This document shows positions 29,001 through 37,436 of a stretch of 64,000 bases of DNA, in pieces (the first letter of the stretch is position 1; the number at the start of each line of letters is the position of its first letter). The stretch is taken from positions 62,001 to 126,000 of the forward strand of contig NZ_VDTC01000006.1 of assembly GCF_007672725.1 (NCBI RefSeq), written 5' to 3'. The notes below the pieces were generated by a model. That model searched no databases. It was not told where the DNA came from and saw nothing but the letters and a program-made list of their open reading frames with translations. The translations under genes and the position numbers were made by a program. This DNA comes from Corynebacterium aurimucosum ATCC 700975 (GTDB lineage Bacteria; Actinomycetota; Actinomycetes; Mycobacteriales; Mycobacteriaceae).

Positions 29001-31828
29001 TGCCGCTCTTGTCCGCAATCAACGCTGATCGAGTTAATCCGAAGTTGGGCGATCTTGGCGGGTTCGCAAACTTGCCAGGCTACGCCGACGGAGGCATCGT
29101 CGGCTACGACGAATTGCTGCGATTCTTCAAGGGCCAGCGTGTACGCGGTCAACAGGCATCCCGCAGCCTCGAGGGCGCGCCGTACGTCTTTGGCGGCTCG
29201 AACTGGGGAGACTGCTCGTCTACTCAGGGACAAGGCGCACTGTTTACGGTAGGCAAGACCGCTACCCGTGGGCGATTCATGGCCACGATGAACGCAGCCT
29301 CACAGCTGGCCTCCATTGGATGGCGCCGCGGGCGTAGCCCAAAGAAGGATGCTTACGAGATCGCCTTCTACAACGGCGGCCCCGGTGGCGGACACGCAGT
29401 CGGCACCATGTTCAACGAGGCAGGTCGAAGCCTGAACATCGAAATGGGAGGAGCCCGCGGAAACGGACAAATCGGTGGTGGCGCTGCAGGTACCGCAAGC
29501 GGACCCTACACAGACCACTACTGGCACCCGCTAAAGTCCGCAACGGCTAAAGCCGCCCGCGAAATCGCCGGCAAAATCGCCGCCGGAGAGGTCGCCTCCA
29601 CCTCGAATAAAGGCATCACCTTGACCTCGGGGCGCAGCATCGACTGGGGCGAAGCCTCGAACCTTGCTAGCGAGGTAACTAAGGAACGCAAGCGTAACGC
29701 GAGCCTGGCCCGGTGGCGCAAAGGCGCTTTCGACTCCGGAGGCTTAGCCCGCGGCATGGGCTTTATGCCCAAGGCCACCATCAAGCCAGAGCGCGTGCTC
29801 AACCCCTCCAACACACGCAGCTTCGACAAGATCCCCGGAGTCATGGCTGATGTCACCAACAAGCTCGGCATGTCAGCCGAAGCACAAGGCATGGCTGCCC
29901 GCGCCATGAACAACGTCGAATCCGCACTGTCCAACATCACTGCTAAGGATGCCTTGGCCCTCGGCGACAAACTCGGCCTTGACGGAATTACCGGACTGTT
30001 CAAAGGCGCGGTCAGCGCCTGGGACGATATGGAAACCTCATTCGCCGCCCAAGTCGATGCGTCAGATGCTGTCGAACAAGCAGAGAAAAACCTTGCGGAT
30101 GCGCGCCGGGAATATGCCGAGGCTATGACTGAGGATACTGAGCTGACCGTCAAGCAGAAGCGCCGTCTTGATGACGCCACGAAGGCAGTCGAGGCAGCGA
30201 AGAAGCCTGGCAAGGACGGCAAGGTAGATTCAGACAAGGTTGCTAAGGCTGAGCTGAAACTGTCTCGTGTTCGCGAGGACATCACAGCTGAGCAGGAGAA
30301 GGCAGGAAAGAAGCAGTCGGAGAAAGCTCTGCAAGCCGCAGAGAACCTGGCCAAGGCCGAATCCGACTTGTCAGATGCGCGCTCAGTGGTGGCTGCTGCG
30401 GCTAAGGCCGCTGGCCATGCTGAGATTGCAATGGCCATTGAGGTAGCTGCAACAGTTATCAAGGTCATCGACAAGATCGTTGGAGCAGTGATGCAAGCTA
30501 AAGCAGCTGTCGCCGATGCCTTCGCTTCGATGATGTCCGCAGTAGCAGAGCTGGCCAACATGTCCGATAAGCTGCACGACCAGTTGCTAACAAGCCAGGT
30601 TGAGGCAGCTTTGGCCCAGGTCAAGATGCAGGCTGCAGCGCGTGCCATGCGCATGGCCCAGGTCGATGGCGTGCGCACCCAGCTTGAAGCAGTCAAAACG
30701 GTAGCGCAGGCACAGGCTGCGTTTGATGCGCAGCGTAAGGCTGATGCGAAGGCCGCCTTGTCGAACTACGAGGACTTGTCCTTAGCGTTTGACCGGTGGC
30801 GGTGGGCCACGCGCGCCGGGGTGGATGAGGCCTTGGGCGCGATGGCGCAGTGGTCGGATGAGTCGCATGCGTTGTGGGCTGAGCTGCAGGCTGCACAGAT
30901 TGGCAAGCAGATTGCGGAGCTGGAGGCACAGCGTAGCGTGACTGCCGCGCTGTTTGAGCACCGTAAGGCCGCTCTGAATTTAGAGTCGGCGACGACGAGC
31001 TTGAATATCGCTGCGGCAAAGTTCGCAGCGATTGCTGGTAAGTCGTTCGGGTATGACAGTGTTCAGGCCACGGTTGGTGAGCGCTATGCACAGCTGCAGG
31101 CTGAGAAAGCAAAGCTGAAGGCTGAGCGGGCATCTGTTAAGACCTGGTTGAATCCAGTTAATTGGTTTACGAGCATGCCGGCATCTAAGCGTCGTATCGC
31201 GCAGATTGATGAGGAGCTCGCTGGACTGGCAAAGATGAACGAGTTCAAGGCGCTGACTGCTAGCCAGATGAAGGAGTTGGAGAGGATCCAGGCATCGGCT
31301 GGGGCGATGGGATTCTTTGGCGCCGGTGACAAGGTCGATGAGATGATTCGCAATTCCTGGCTCGGTGATGCAGGACGCGCGGTAGAGAAGGCGAAGTGGC
31401 AAGAGCAGCTTATCGATGCCAAGAATGCCGCGGATATTGCAAAGCAGAACCTGGATGCGAAGAAACTCGAGGTTGATCAGGCTAAGAAGCTTGAACCAAT
31501 TGATGAGTTGCTGGACAAGTTGAAGACTCAGCAGGCGTCGGAGAAGACGTGGGCTGAGTACTGGCGCGAGTCTGATCCTGGGGTGCGCGATGCGCTGTCA
31601 GCCTTGGCGCAGTTCCAGTCGGATGCTGCAGACGGCATGGGCAAGCCCCAGGCGGTGGTGAACATTGCGCTGCCTGCTGGAAAGTCTGCGTACTCACCTC
31701 AGGAAGTAGAAGACATGCTCGAGGCCGTGAGCGCTGGGCAGGATGCGCTGGATGTGCGCGTTAGGAAGCTGGAGCGTCCAGCCCGGTCCGCCGCGGTGGT
31801 GGCCGGAAACAGAAAGGTGGTGATGTAA
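26009..31828 (+). CDS. Tape measure protein with an internal NlpC/P60-like peptidase
   Basis: 1939 residues, starting at ATG 26009 behind AAGGAGG. The N-terminal ~250 residues contain the phage tape-measure signature with Gly/Ala-rich repeats; several hydrophobic segments follow (about 510-560), then long amphipathic helices. Residues about 1050-1180 hold a peptidase-like domain: APYVFGGSNWGDCSSTQGQG with Cys1069, and GGGHAVGTMF with His1129, similar to NlpC/P60 or related cysteine hydrolases that open peptidoglycan during DNA entry. The C-terminal third is coiled coil. By the usual ~1.5 A per residue the tail would be around 290 nm. Confidence 0.92.
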   Translation: MPEIANAWISIVPETSKIAPGIKSALGQAEAPAAKTGEMIGSKMSSLMGKTLKAGAVGVGAAAGGVLATSMAKGFKRLDSLDQAQAKMRGLGYDASEVSSLMDSVSQSVKGTAFGLDEAAGSAAKLGAVGVATGQDMDRAMTLTADIAAQAGTGMDDISSIMAKVAGAGKVTGETLAQLDDRATGAGAALAEHLGVSIEEMREKVSAGEVSFEDFQVAMEEHLGGAAQKTGETFKGAFDNMMASTGRLGQKLLDPVFKAAPALFGSVGTAFDAVGEAIAPASEKLGQALIPAMEKLGGVIESKLAPAAGKAAGAVADFIAGLVTDGLDSGLWSKLGDSFGKIAGAAAQAWPSVSNLLGSFGKLSATVSVATWQALVDVLNAIAPLISNVLVPALDKLASAAAEHPGMVQALVTAFLGFNAASRVVGPVGKLAGGLKNLTGAAKIAGGAFKTGKGLTGGLVELMGKANSANPIIAKVGLTIGKMTGGLAKSSMGFSKFAGGISKVASVVGGGLAQAARIAMGAFKGLTAVMMANPVGAIIAGITAIVAGLTWFFTKTETGKQMWASFTQALAAGWEWVKQKMQPVFDWIGTAFNGLKALFVEGNFTSALQTAFGVEEDSAFVRVLFKMRDVGLVVKDFLIQAFQVIKDKWAELNTGFGQFYQTWIAPVWEAFKAAAALLADFLELVWEKVKVGVQALADFFVTHWESIKTGLSAVGEFFSMVWDGVKIGFELLGQALQAVWDGVIKPVFNFLAQAVKAIADVVIPVFQVVIPAAWNFLADIIQSTWNNIIKPTWDLLKSAVGLVADVLTGNFDNIGNRFGELGQAIMNLVQGVFQQAWDILKAAVRAAVDICRGLFDVFKGHVQAMVSAVKGKIDELANGFRQLPGKIKSAFAGAGSWLLDAGKAIIRGLANGIRAAAGMVENAVRAVIPDNLERFVPGLHIGGIVPAFARGGVLPNVPGIPRSKRDPILGWSTERKQPVARVEPGEYIVNRASTRKYLPLLSAINADRVNPKLGDLGGFANLPGYADGGIVGYDELLRFFKGQRVRGQQASRSLEGAPYVFGGSNWGDCSSTQGQGALFTVGKTATRGRFMATMNAASQLASIGWRRGRSPKKDAYEIAFYNGGPGGGHAVGTMFNEAGRSLNIEMGGARGNGQIGGGAAGTASGPYTDHYWHPLKSATAKAAREIAGKIAAGEVASTSNKGITLTSGRSIDWGEASNLASEVTKERKRNASLARWRKGAFDSGGLARGMGFMPKATIKPERVLNPSNTRSFDKIPGVMADVTNKLGMSAEAQGMAARAMNNVESALSNITAKDALALGDKLGLDGITGLFKGAVSAWDDMETSFAAQVDASDAVEQAEKNLADARREYAEAMTEDTELTVKQKRRLDDATKAVEAAKKPGKDGKVDSDKVAKAELKLSRVREDITAEQEKAGKKQSEKALQAAENLAKAESDLSDARSVVAAAAKAAGHAEIAMAIEVAATVIKVIDKIVGAVMQAKAAVADAFASMMSAVAELANMSDKLHDQLLTSQVEAALAQVKMQAAARAMRMAQVDGVRTQLEAVKTVAQAQAAFDAQRKADAKAALSNYEDLSLAFDRWRWATRAGVDEALGAMAQWSDESHALWAELQAAQIGKQIAELEAQRSVTAALFEHRKAALNLESATTSLNIAAAKFAAIAGKSFGYDSVQATVGERYAQLQAEKAKLKAERASVKTWLNPVNWFTSMPASKRRIAQIDEELAGLAKMNEFKALTASQMKELERIQASAGAMGFFGAGDKVDEMIRNSWLGDAGRAVEKAKWQEQLIDAKNAADIAKQNLDAKKLEVDQAKKLEPIDELLDKLKTQQASEKTWAEYWRESDPGVRDALSALAQFQSDAADGMGKPQAVVNIALPAGKSAYSPQEVEDMLEAVSAGQDALDVRVRKLERPARSAAVVAGNRKVVM

Positions 31829-32584
31829 ATGGCCCAACGGGTACACCTGGAGTATGTCTCCCCGTCTGGGGTGAAGATGACGCTCATTAGTCCGTCTTGG
31901 CGCGACTACGAAGTCGCTTTTGTGGTCGCAGATGGAATCGAGGGGCTGGTAGGAGTTATCGAAGACCCGGTGGTGAATCTGCCGGGGATTGCTGGCGCCG
32001 TGTTTCGTTTAGCGGATCGTACGGTGCAGGCGATGACGGGCACGTTGACACTGGCCATGGTTAATGAGCAATCGTGGGCAAAGCTGTCGGCGGCCTGGTC
32101 GACGATTCGACCAGGGGTGCTGCGGTTGACTGTCGATGAGATGCTGCATGTCCTTCCAGTGAGGTTGGCGGCCCCGCTGCCTCAACCTGTTACTCAGATG
32201 AAGACCGGGAGTCAGGTGGCGGTGTCCCTGGTGGCTGATGGCGGGGTGTGGCTGCGTCCGAAATCTGGCGCGGGCAAAGTGCGCATTGCTAACCCTGGCG
32301 ATGTGCCTATTTCCCCAGTCATCACCTGGACTAAGGCAGGGTCATTGACTCTGCCGTCAGGTGCTCGGGTGGCGTTGCCCGCAGTAGATTCGCCGCGGGT
32401 GGTGTCGATGGGTCCAGCTGATGGACAGGTAGTGCGTGATGCCACTGGCGCTATCGACAAGAAGTTGACGAAGGCGTTGCCATCGTTGACAGAGAGTATC
32501 CCGGTGGGCGCCACAGCGACGATTACAGCCCCTGCTGGGGCAACCATCGAATGGGCGGAAGGAGTGCTTTCTCCATGGACTTAA
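31829..32584 (+). CDS. Distal tail protein
   Basis: 251 residues starting right after the tape measure (ATG 31829). A beta-sandwich protein whose N-terminal part (VHLEYVSPSGVKMTLISPSW) and C-terminal region (TITAPAGATIEWAEGVLSPW) match Dit-type distal tail proteins of Gram-positive siphoviruses that form the hub of the baseplate. The next gene overlaps its 3' end by 10 bp. Confidence 0.78.
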   Translation: MAQRVHLEYVSPSGVKMTLISPSWRDYEVAFVVADGIEGLVGVIEDPVVNLPGIAGAVFRLADRTVQAMTGTLTLAMVNEQSWAKLSAAWSTIRPGVLRLTVDEMLHVLPVRLAAPLPQPVTQMKTGSQVAVSLVADGGVWLRPKSGAGKVRIANPGDVPISPVITWTKAGSLTLPSGARVALPAVDSPRVVSMGPADGQVVRDATGAIDKKLTKALPSLTESIPVGATATITAPAGATIEWAEGVLSPWT

Positions 32585-33450
32585 AGGCTTTTGCTGAGAT
32601 TCGCAAGCGTATCGACTACACGGTTTCCACGCGCGAGCAGTGGGTAGGCATCTGTAACGAGGATGGCTGGCCGATTATGGATATCACTGCGATTGCAAAC
32701 GTGTCAGCGTCGGAGACCCGCGGGGAAACCGCATCGTGCGAAGTTGCAGTTGAGGTTCCGGAAGGCTCTCGGCTTATCGACGAGCTTGTTGGGTCAGATA
32801 CCGGGATCAATAAGACTGGCGAGTTAGAGATTGCTGGTGCCGCGGCGAGGCTGTTGGTTGTTCAGCGGGCTGGCATGCGCATGGCCTATACGATTACGCA
32901 TACCGTGGCTACTGGTAAGACCGCTCCAACTCAGTTGACTATTCACGGGGTGGATCTCATTGAGTCGCTGGCAGCGTGGCCATGCCCCACCATTCCGCTG
33001 CAGTGGCAGAACGCCTCTTTCACGCAGTGGACAACAGATGCGTCGGGCCAGGAGTACACCACCACTCGGGAGCTTGCGCGCGTGGAGATGGGAACGGCAG
33101 CTGACGGCTACACCGTCGACGGGCCGGCCGCTGCCACGGTGCGCACTCTCATCCAGGATTCTTTGGATGCGGTCAACACAGCAATGGGGTGGGCGGACAG
33201 TCCACACATGGTGGTTGATTTCCCGATGGGTGAAGACACATCACCCAGGCTGGTCATCCGAACTAATGATGACACCATCTGGGAGACTATCGCAGCTCCA
33301 GCGCATTCTGCCGGGCTGACTATCAGCGTTGATTTGTGGTGGCCCGGCGATACCCCGTTGCGCCGGCGTGCCAGCCGCGACCCAGCCACCTATGCAGAGT
33401 GGTCGCCTACTGTTCCTATCCAGCTCGTTACCGTGGAGGTGAGTCAATGA
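32575..33450 (+). CDS. Minor tail protein, Gp37-like N-terminal part
   Basis: 291 residues from ATG 32575, with GGAAGGAG before it. It resembles the ReqiPepy6 Gp37-like family of actinophage tail proteins: (LLVVQRAGMRMAYTITHTVA..., DLIESLAAWPCPTIPLQW, ETIAAPAHSAGLTISVDLWW). Normally this family is one long protein; here the continuation is a second gene starting within its last codons (4-bp overlap, GTCAATGA), so the function is split between two proteins. Confidence 0.75.
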   Translation: MDLKAFAEIRKRIDYTVSTREQWVGICNEDGWPIMDITAIANVSASETRGETASCEVAVEVPEGSRLIDELVGSDTGINKTGELEIAGAAARLLVVQRAGMRMAYTITHTVATGKTAPTQLTIHGVDLIESLAAWPCPTIPLQWQNASFTQWTTDASGQEYTTTRELARVEMGTAADGYTVDGPAAATVRTLIQDSLDAVNTAMGWADSPHMVVDFPMGEDTSPRLVIRTNDDTIWETIAAPAHSAGLTISVDLWWPGDTPLRRRASRDPATYAEWSPTVPIQLVTVEVSQ

Positions 33451-36400
33451 CTGTACAACTGTTTGCTACCGAGGGCGAACTCACGGTGGTGCGCCGACTA
33501 GCAGTGATTGCCTATGGGGCGTGGAATGTTCAATGGCCGGAGTCCGTTCCGGAGGACCAGCGTCCGCAGCTTGCCGACGACCGGGCCTTTGGCTACATTT
33601 CCCGCCTGCCAGGTGGTGCCGGACGTATGGGGCGCAGGTTTGTGCGCGCCGATGTGGATATCACCGCTGCCGAGTACAACGATGCCGGCATTATCATCCC
33701 GCATACTGGGTATTCCGCTGTGGAGACTGTGCTTGATGCTGCTGCTTCACAAACCAGCGAGGAGGCAGTACTCGAGCGGGATATCACTCGTGATGGGCTT
33801 GGTGGTCTTGTTCCCGGTGAGGACTTCGATGTCGGAGACCTGGTGGATGTGGTCATTTGGGGCAAGGTGTTGCGTCTGCCAGTGACGGCTATTGAGGCTG
33901 TGACTCAGTCAGGTGCGGTGATTGACTGGTCGGTGAAAGTCGGCGGCCAGCTGGTGGCCGATGATGCGGAGCGAAAGCGCACCAATCAGGAGCTTGAGCG
34001 CACCATCTTCCAGGAACGCCGGGAGCGCCAAAAAGATATTGAAGGGGTGAAGAAGCAGGCTCAGGAGGCCCTTGATGCTGCGTCTGTCGCAGTAGTTGAT
34101 TCGATTCCTGAGTGGGCCACCTCATCTTCGGAGACGGTGCCACCGTCTACGGGCTGGTCTACCCAGGCGCCTGCGCGTCGGGCTGGTCAGTTCCTGTGGC
34201 GGCGTGACGTGGTCGAATTTGGGGATGGTCGTGTGGAGCGCACGGATCCGGTGGTGGTCACTGGTAATGCGGGTGCTGTCGGTGCCACGGGGCCGCAGGG
34301 CCCGGCTGGACCAAAGGGCGAGCCGGGGTCTGATGGTGTGGCTGGTAAGGACGGTTTGGGGATTAAGGACACGGTGATAACTTATGCTGCGTCTTCCTCG
34401 GGTGTGCAGGCTCCGACTGCGGGGTGGTCTGCGCAGCCACCGGCTGCATCAGCTGGGCAGTTTGTGTGGACACGTACTGTGCTGGCCTATACGGATGGCA
34501 CGTCAGAGACAGTTTTCGCCGTGGGCAAGATTGGTAATACCGGGCCCAAGGGTGATACCGGTCGTGACGGCCTGCCGGGTAAGGACGGCACTAAGCTAGT
34601 ATCCACCACGGTGGCCTACGCGGTGTCCTCGTCGGGGACTACGGCCCCAACCTCAGGGTGGAAGGCAAGCCCGCCGGCGGCATCCCCGGGGCAGTTCATG
34701 TGGACGCGGAGTGTGTGGAAGTATTCGGATGGCACGTCGGAGACTGGGTATGCGATCGGCAAGATTGGTAATACCGGGCCCAAGGGTGCTACCGGACCGG
34801 CTGGCCCGCAGGGTACCCAGGGGCCTAAGGGAACTACGGGTGCCACCGGCCCGCAGGGTGTGTCTGTCAAGACAGTGACCAGGTTCTGGCGGTGGTCGGC
34901 CACGAAGCCGGGCACGCCCACTGGAACGGCGAACCCCTCAGGTTGGTCAACTACACAGCCGGCATACGTGGTAGGACAGAAGCTGTGGACCACGACCCGC
35001 ACCCTCCTGTCAAACAACACCGCCTCCTGGTCCCCAACCACGGAAGAAGCGAGCGTATCCGCAGCGACCGCAATTTCACAGCAAGCAGCCAACAACAAAA
35101 ACCGTGTCTGGTACGCTGCTACAGCACCCGGAGCCACCAAGGGCGAGCGCGCCGGGGATACCTGGTTCCGGTACTCAGGGTCAACGATTGTCGGCCAGTG
35201 GCGCTGGACCGGCTCAACCTGGACATCCCAGAAGGTTGGGAACCAGGTCATCGCGAACCTGGACGCAGGCAAAATCACCACCGGCACTCTCGACGCCAAC
35301 CGCATCGGAGCAGATTCAATCACTGCACGCCATATTGTGGCAGCGCAGCCAGGCAACATGATTCCAAACGGAGACCTCACCCAAGGGCTAGCAGGGTGGT
35401 CAACACAACTTAGGCTCAACCCGAATGCGCAAACTGCTGTGCCCAACGGTAAGACTTTGTACACTCCAGCAGGCTTGGGAACCATTGCTGCTCATGGAAC
35501 AGAGAATTGGTTCAATGTCACCCCTGGCGCCCAGTATGCGTTCGAGATCTGGCTCTACGGCACACCGGGCACAATGCTCTTCATCGAGTGCCGGAATCAG
35601 GATGGTCAGCATGCGGGTAAGGCTGGCCCCGTTGTTAATGAGGGCGACGCCTACACAGGCGGACATCATTATTTCGTCTCTGGTAGGAAGCTGACTAATC
35701 GGTGGGTGCGCTACTCGTGCGTCTACACGATGGATGAGAATACGACGAGGGCCAGGCTAGCGAACTGGTATTTCAACCACCAAAACGGTGATGTCACTAA
35801 TGGTGTTGTGTACTTCGGTGGTGTGTCGTTGCGACCGATGGCTGATGCGTCGTTGGTAGTGGATGGGGCGATCACTGCGGATAAGCTAGCCGCAGGGTCG
35901 ATTACAGCCGACAAAATTAAGGCCGGAGCAATCGACGCAACCAAGGTCAACGCCGAAGAAATCTTCCTCACCAAAGACGCAGACGCATCTCTTTCAGAAC
36001 AGTGGAAAGAAATGCAGCTGGCGTTGAGTTTGCTTCAAAGCCAGAATACATACCTGGCCGATCGGTTTTATAAGGAATCAAGCCGCAAGGTCGGATTCGG
36101 ATACAAAAATGGGACCTCTTTGAGTGGGTCTCCGTTGTTTAAGGGCTTATTCAGTGTGGACGGATATAGCCTTATCGCTAAGGGGGCGTGGCGTGGACGG
36201 GTACTGACTATCGACCTCTCACAAAACAATGGCAACCAGATTATTTTTGGGCAGAATTATGCAGAGATCGATGCAGGAAACCGAAAGGTGAGTGTTGGAC
36301 CAAAGAGCTCTGTGTTCTTTGAGGTTGATCCGTTAACTCCGGACACAACAGTGTTACGGCCGAGTAGTGACTGGTATGCGCCGTCTGCGAGGTGGTACAC

Positions 36401-36725
36401 CATCCCTGGAATGGTGAAGACCGCTTCAACAGACGCTGCTGAAGTCTCGGTAACAGGCCAGGTGACATTCACAAATGTTCACCGAGGTGCTACGTACGGA
36501 ATCAGGATCTGCATTGATGGGGAAAACAGATGGGAGTGGAAGTCCACTAAGTTCGGGCCGCTAGGGCCACTCGGAGAACCAACATGGTCACATCATGTGA
36601 AATATAACGGGCCGATCAGGCCGAGCTCAAAGGTGGAAATTCAAGCATTCTGTGACCACCAGACCGCGGGGAAACGGAAAGTAACTACAGCTACTGAGGT
36701 GAAAGTGACCATGTACTCGTATTGA
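33447..36725 (+). CDS. Tail fibre / receptor-binding protein with collagen-like linkers
   Basis: 1092 residues from ATG 33447, after GGAGGTGA. Residues 1-190 continue the Gp37-like tail domain (VWGKVLRLPVTAIEAVTQSG-type region). A short coiled coil follows (~190-215). Then come four related ~65-residue modules (SS..P..GWS..PPA..GQF.WTR....DGT.E), separated by collagen-like Gly-X-Y runs (GPQGPAGPKGEPGSDG, GPKGDTGRDGLPGKDG, and others). From ~640 there is a carbohydrate-binding-like beta domain (MIPNGDLTQGLAGWS...) and a receptor-binding C terminus. It is probably a trimeric fibre; the modules may bind host glycans. Confidence 0.82.
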   Translation: MTVQLFATEGELTVVRRLAVIAYGAWNVQWPESVPEDQRPQLADDRAFGYISRLPGGAGRMGRRFVRADVDITAAEYNDAGIIIPHTGYSAVETVLDAAASQTSEEAVLERDITRDGLGGLVPGEDFDVGDLVDVVIWGKVLRLPVTAIEAVTQSGAVIDWSVKVGGQLVADDAERKRTNQELERTIFQERRERQKDIEGVKKQAQEALDAASVAVVDSIPEWATSSSETVPPSTGWSTQAPARRAGQFLWRRDVVEFGDGRVERTDPVVVTGNAGAVGATGPQGPAGPKGEPGSDGVAGKDGLGIKDTVITYAASSSGVQAPTAGWSAQPPAASAGQFVWTRTVLAYTDGTSETVFAVGKIGNTGPKGDTGRDGLPGKDGTKLVSTTVAYAVSSSGTTAPTSGWKASPPAASPGQFMWTRSVWKYSDGTSETGYAIGKIGNTGPKGATGPAGPQGTQGPKGTTGATGPQGVSVKTVTRFWRWSATKPGTPTGTANPSGWSTTQPAYVVGQKLWTTTRTLLSNNTASWSPTTEEASVSAATAISQQAANNKNRVWYAATAPGATKGERAGDTWFRYSGSTIVGQWRWTGSTWTSQKVGNQVIANLDAGKITTGTLDANRIGADSITARHIVAAQPGNMIPNGDLTQGLAGWSTQLRLNPNAQTAVPNGKTLYTPAGLGTIAAHGTENWFNVTPGAQYAFEIWLYGTPGTMLFIECRNQDGQHAGKAGPVVNEGDAYTGGHHYFVSGRKLTNRWVRYSCVYTMDENTTRARLANWYFNHQNGDVTNGVVYFGGVSLRPMADASLVVDGAITADKLAAGSITADKIKAGAIDATKVNAEEIFLTKDADASLSEQWKEMQLALSLLQSQNTYLADRFYKESSRKVGFGYKNGTSLSGSPLFKGLFSVDGYSLIAKGAWRGRVLTIDLSQNNGNQIIFGQNYAEIDAGNRKVSVGPKSSVFFEVDPLTPDTTVLRPSSDWYAPSARWYTIPGMVKTASTDAAEVSVTGQVTFTNVHRGATYGIRICIDGENRWEWKSTKFGPLGPLGEPTWSHHVKYNGPIRPSSKVEIQAFCDHQTAGKRKVTTATEVKVTMYSY

Positions 36726-36776
36726 GGGCGTGCTAAACGCTGTGATTATTGACGTCTACGGAAAGGAACTATTTGT

Positions 36777-37193
36777 ATGTCTTCTATTGTGTTGAATCTT
36801 GATACGGATGTGACCACGTTGACCTCGCAGCAGTTGGAGGAGCTGCGTCAGGCGTGCTGGGAAAAGGATGCTGAGGTCTCGCATGAGCAGAAGCGCCGTG
36901 ACGCGTTGCCGTTTGTGTGGGAGGCTGAGGTGACGTCTGTAAAGACCTTGCGCCAGGTCACCTCGACGACCCCCACACCGGGTGCCGCGTACGCCACCCC
37001 GACGAGTCTGCTGGACGCCTACATCGCCGGTGATACCGTCACCGCCGACGGTAAGACCTGGTACGCGGTCGGCCAAGGTGCGATCTTTACTGCCCCAGGT
37101 CTGGTGGACCCAGTACAAGGTGAAGCGTGGAAGGAGGCCCCCGAAGACCAGGCCGGAACCGACGGGGACGGTGAAGCGGAAGCCATGGCTTAG
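36777..37193 (+). CDS. Tail fibre-associated hypothetical protein
   Basis: 138 residues from ATG 36777 (SD GGAAAGGA). N-terminal helical region (LTSQQLEELRQACWEKDAEV) then a beta segment and an acidic tail (EDQAGTDGDGEAEAMA). The segment TPTSLLDAYIAGDTVTADGK resembles carbohydrate-binding-type modules often encoded near phage tips. It directly follows the fibre, so a fibre accessory or chaperone role is likely. Confidence 0.65.
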   Translation: MSSIVLNLDTDVTTLTSQQLEELRQACWEKDAEVSHEQKRRDALPFVWEAEVTSVKTLRQVTSTTPTPGAAYATPTSLLDAYIAGDTVTADGKTWYAVGQGAIFTAPGLVDPVQGEAWKEAPEDQAGTDGDGEAEAMA

Positions 37194-37369
37194 TGGTGCT
37201 TGGGTGTTGGCGCGCCGGGAACGGGTGAGCTGGGACGGTTGGCGTGCCGGGGATTTGACTTTTTCGGCATCCCGCAGGCCGCTTTTAGTTATGTGCGTAT
37301 CTCACTTGCGCGAACATCATAACGCAGCAACTTCGCATTATGTGCAAACAGCAAAAGTACTGAAAATAT

Positions 37370-37405
37370 GCCCCTTAACCGCAACCGAGCGGTAAGGGGC
37401 TTTCT
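37370..37405 (+). terminator. Terminator upstream of the lysis genes
   Basis: GCCCCTTAACCGC (37370-37382) pairs with GCGGTAAGGGGC (37389-37400), one bulge, followed by TTTCTC. It separates the tail from the lysis module. Confidence 0.75.
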
Positions 37406-37436
37406 CATACCTACACAACAGAAAGGAGTACCTTTC

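Larger units (their letters stand above)
1710..37219 (+). repeat. Polar 9-mer CGCGCCGGG, 15 copies within the prophage
   Basis: Exact copies on the plus strand start at 1710, 3347, 4526, 7907, 16825, 17782, 21106, 22809, 23395, 23649, 26062, 30102, 30812, 35148 and 37211. Only two were noticed in the 24.6-kb right flank (about 49291 and 53492). I found no reverse-complement copy inside the prophage by eye. Several lie between genes (directly after the integrase stop, after cro, after 36777-37193). Confidence 0.65.

Noticed and set aside
33336..33446. N-terminal extension of the fibre gene
   Set aside because: It overlaps the previous gene out of frame, and the ATG at 33447 has a strong SD.
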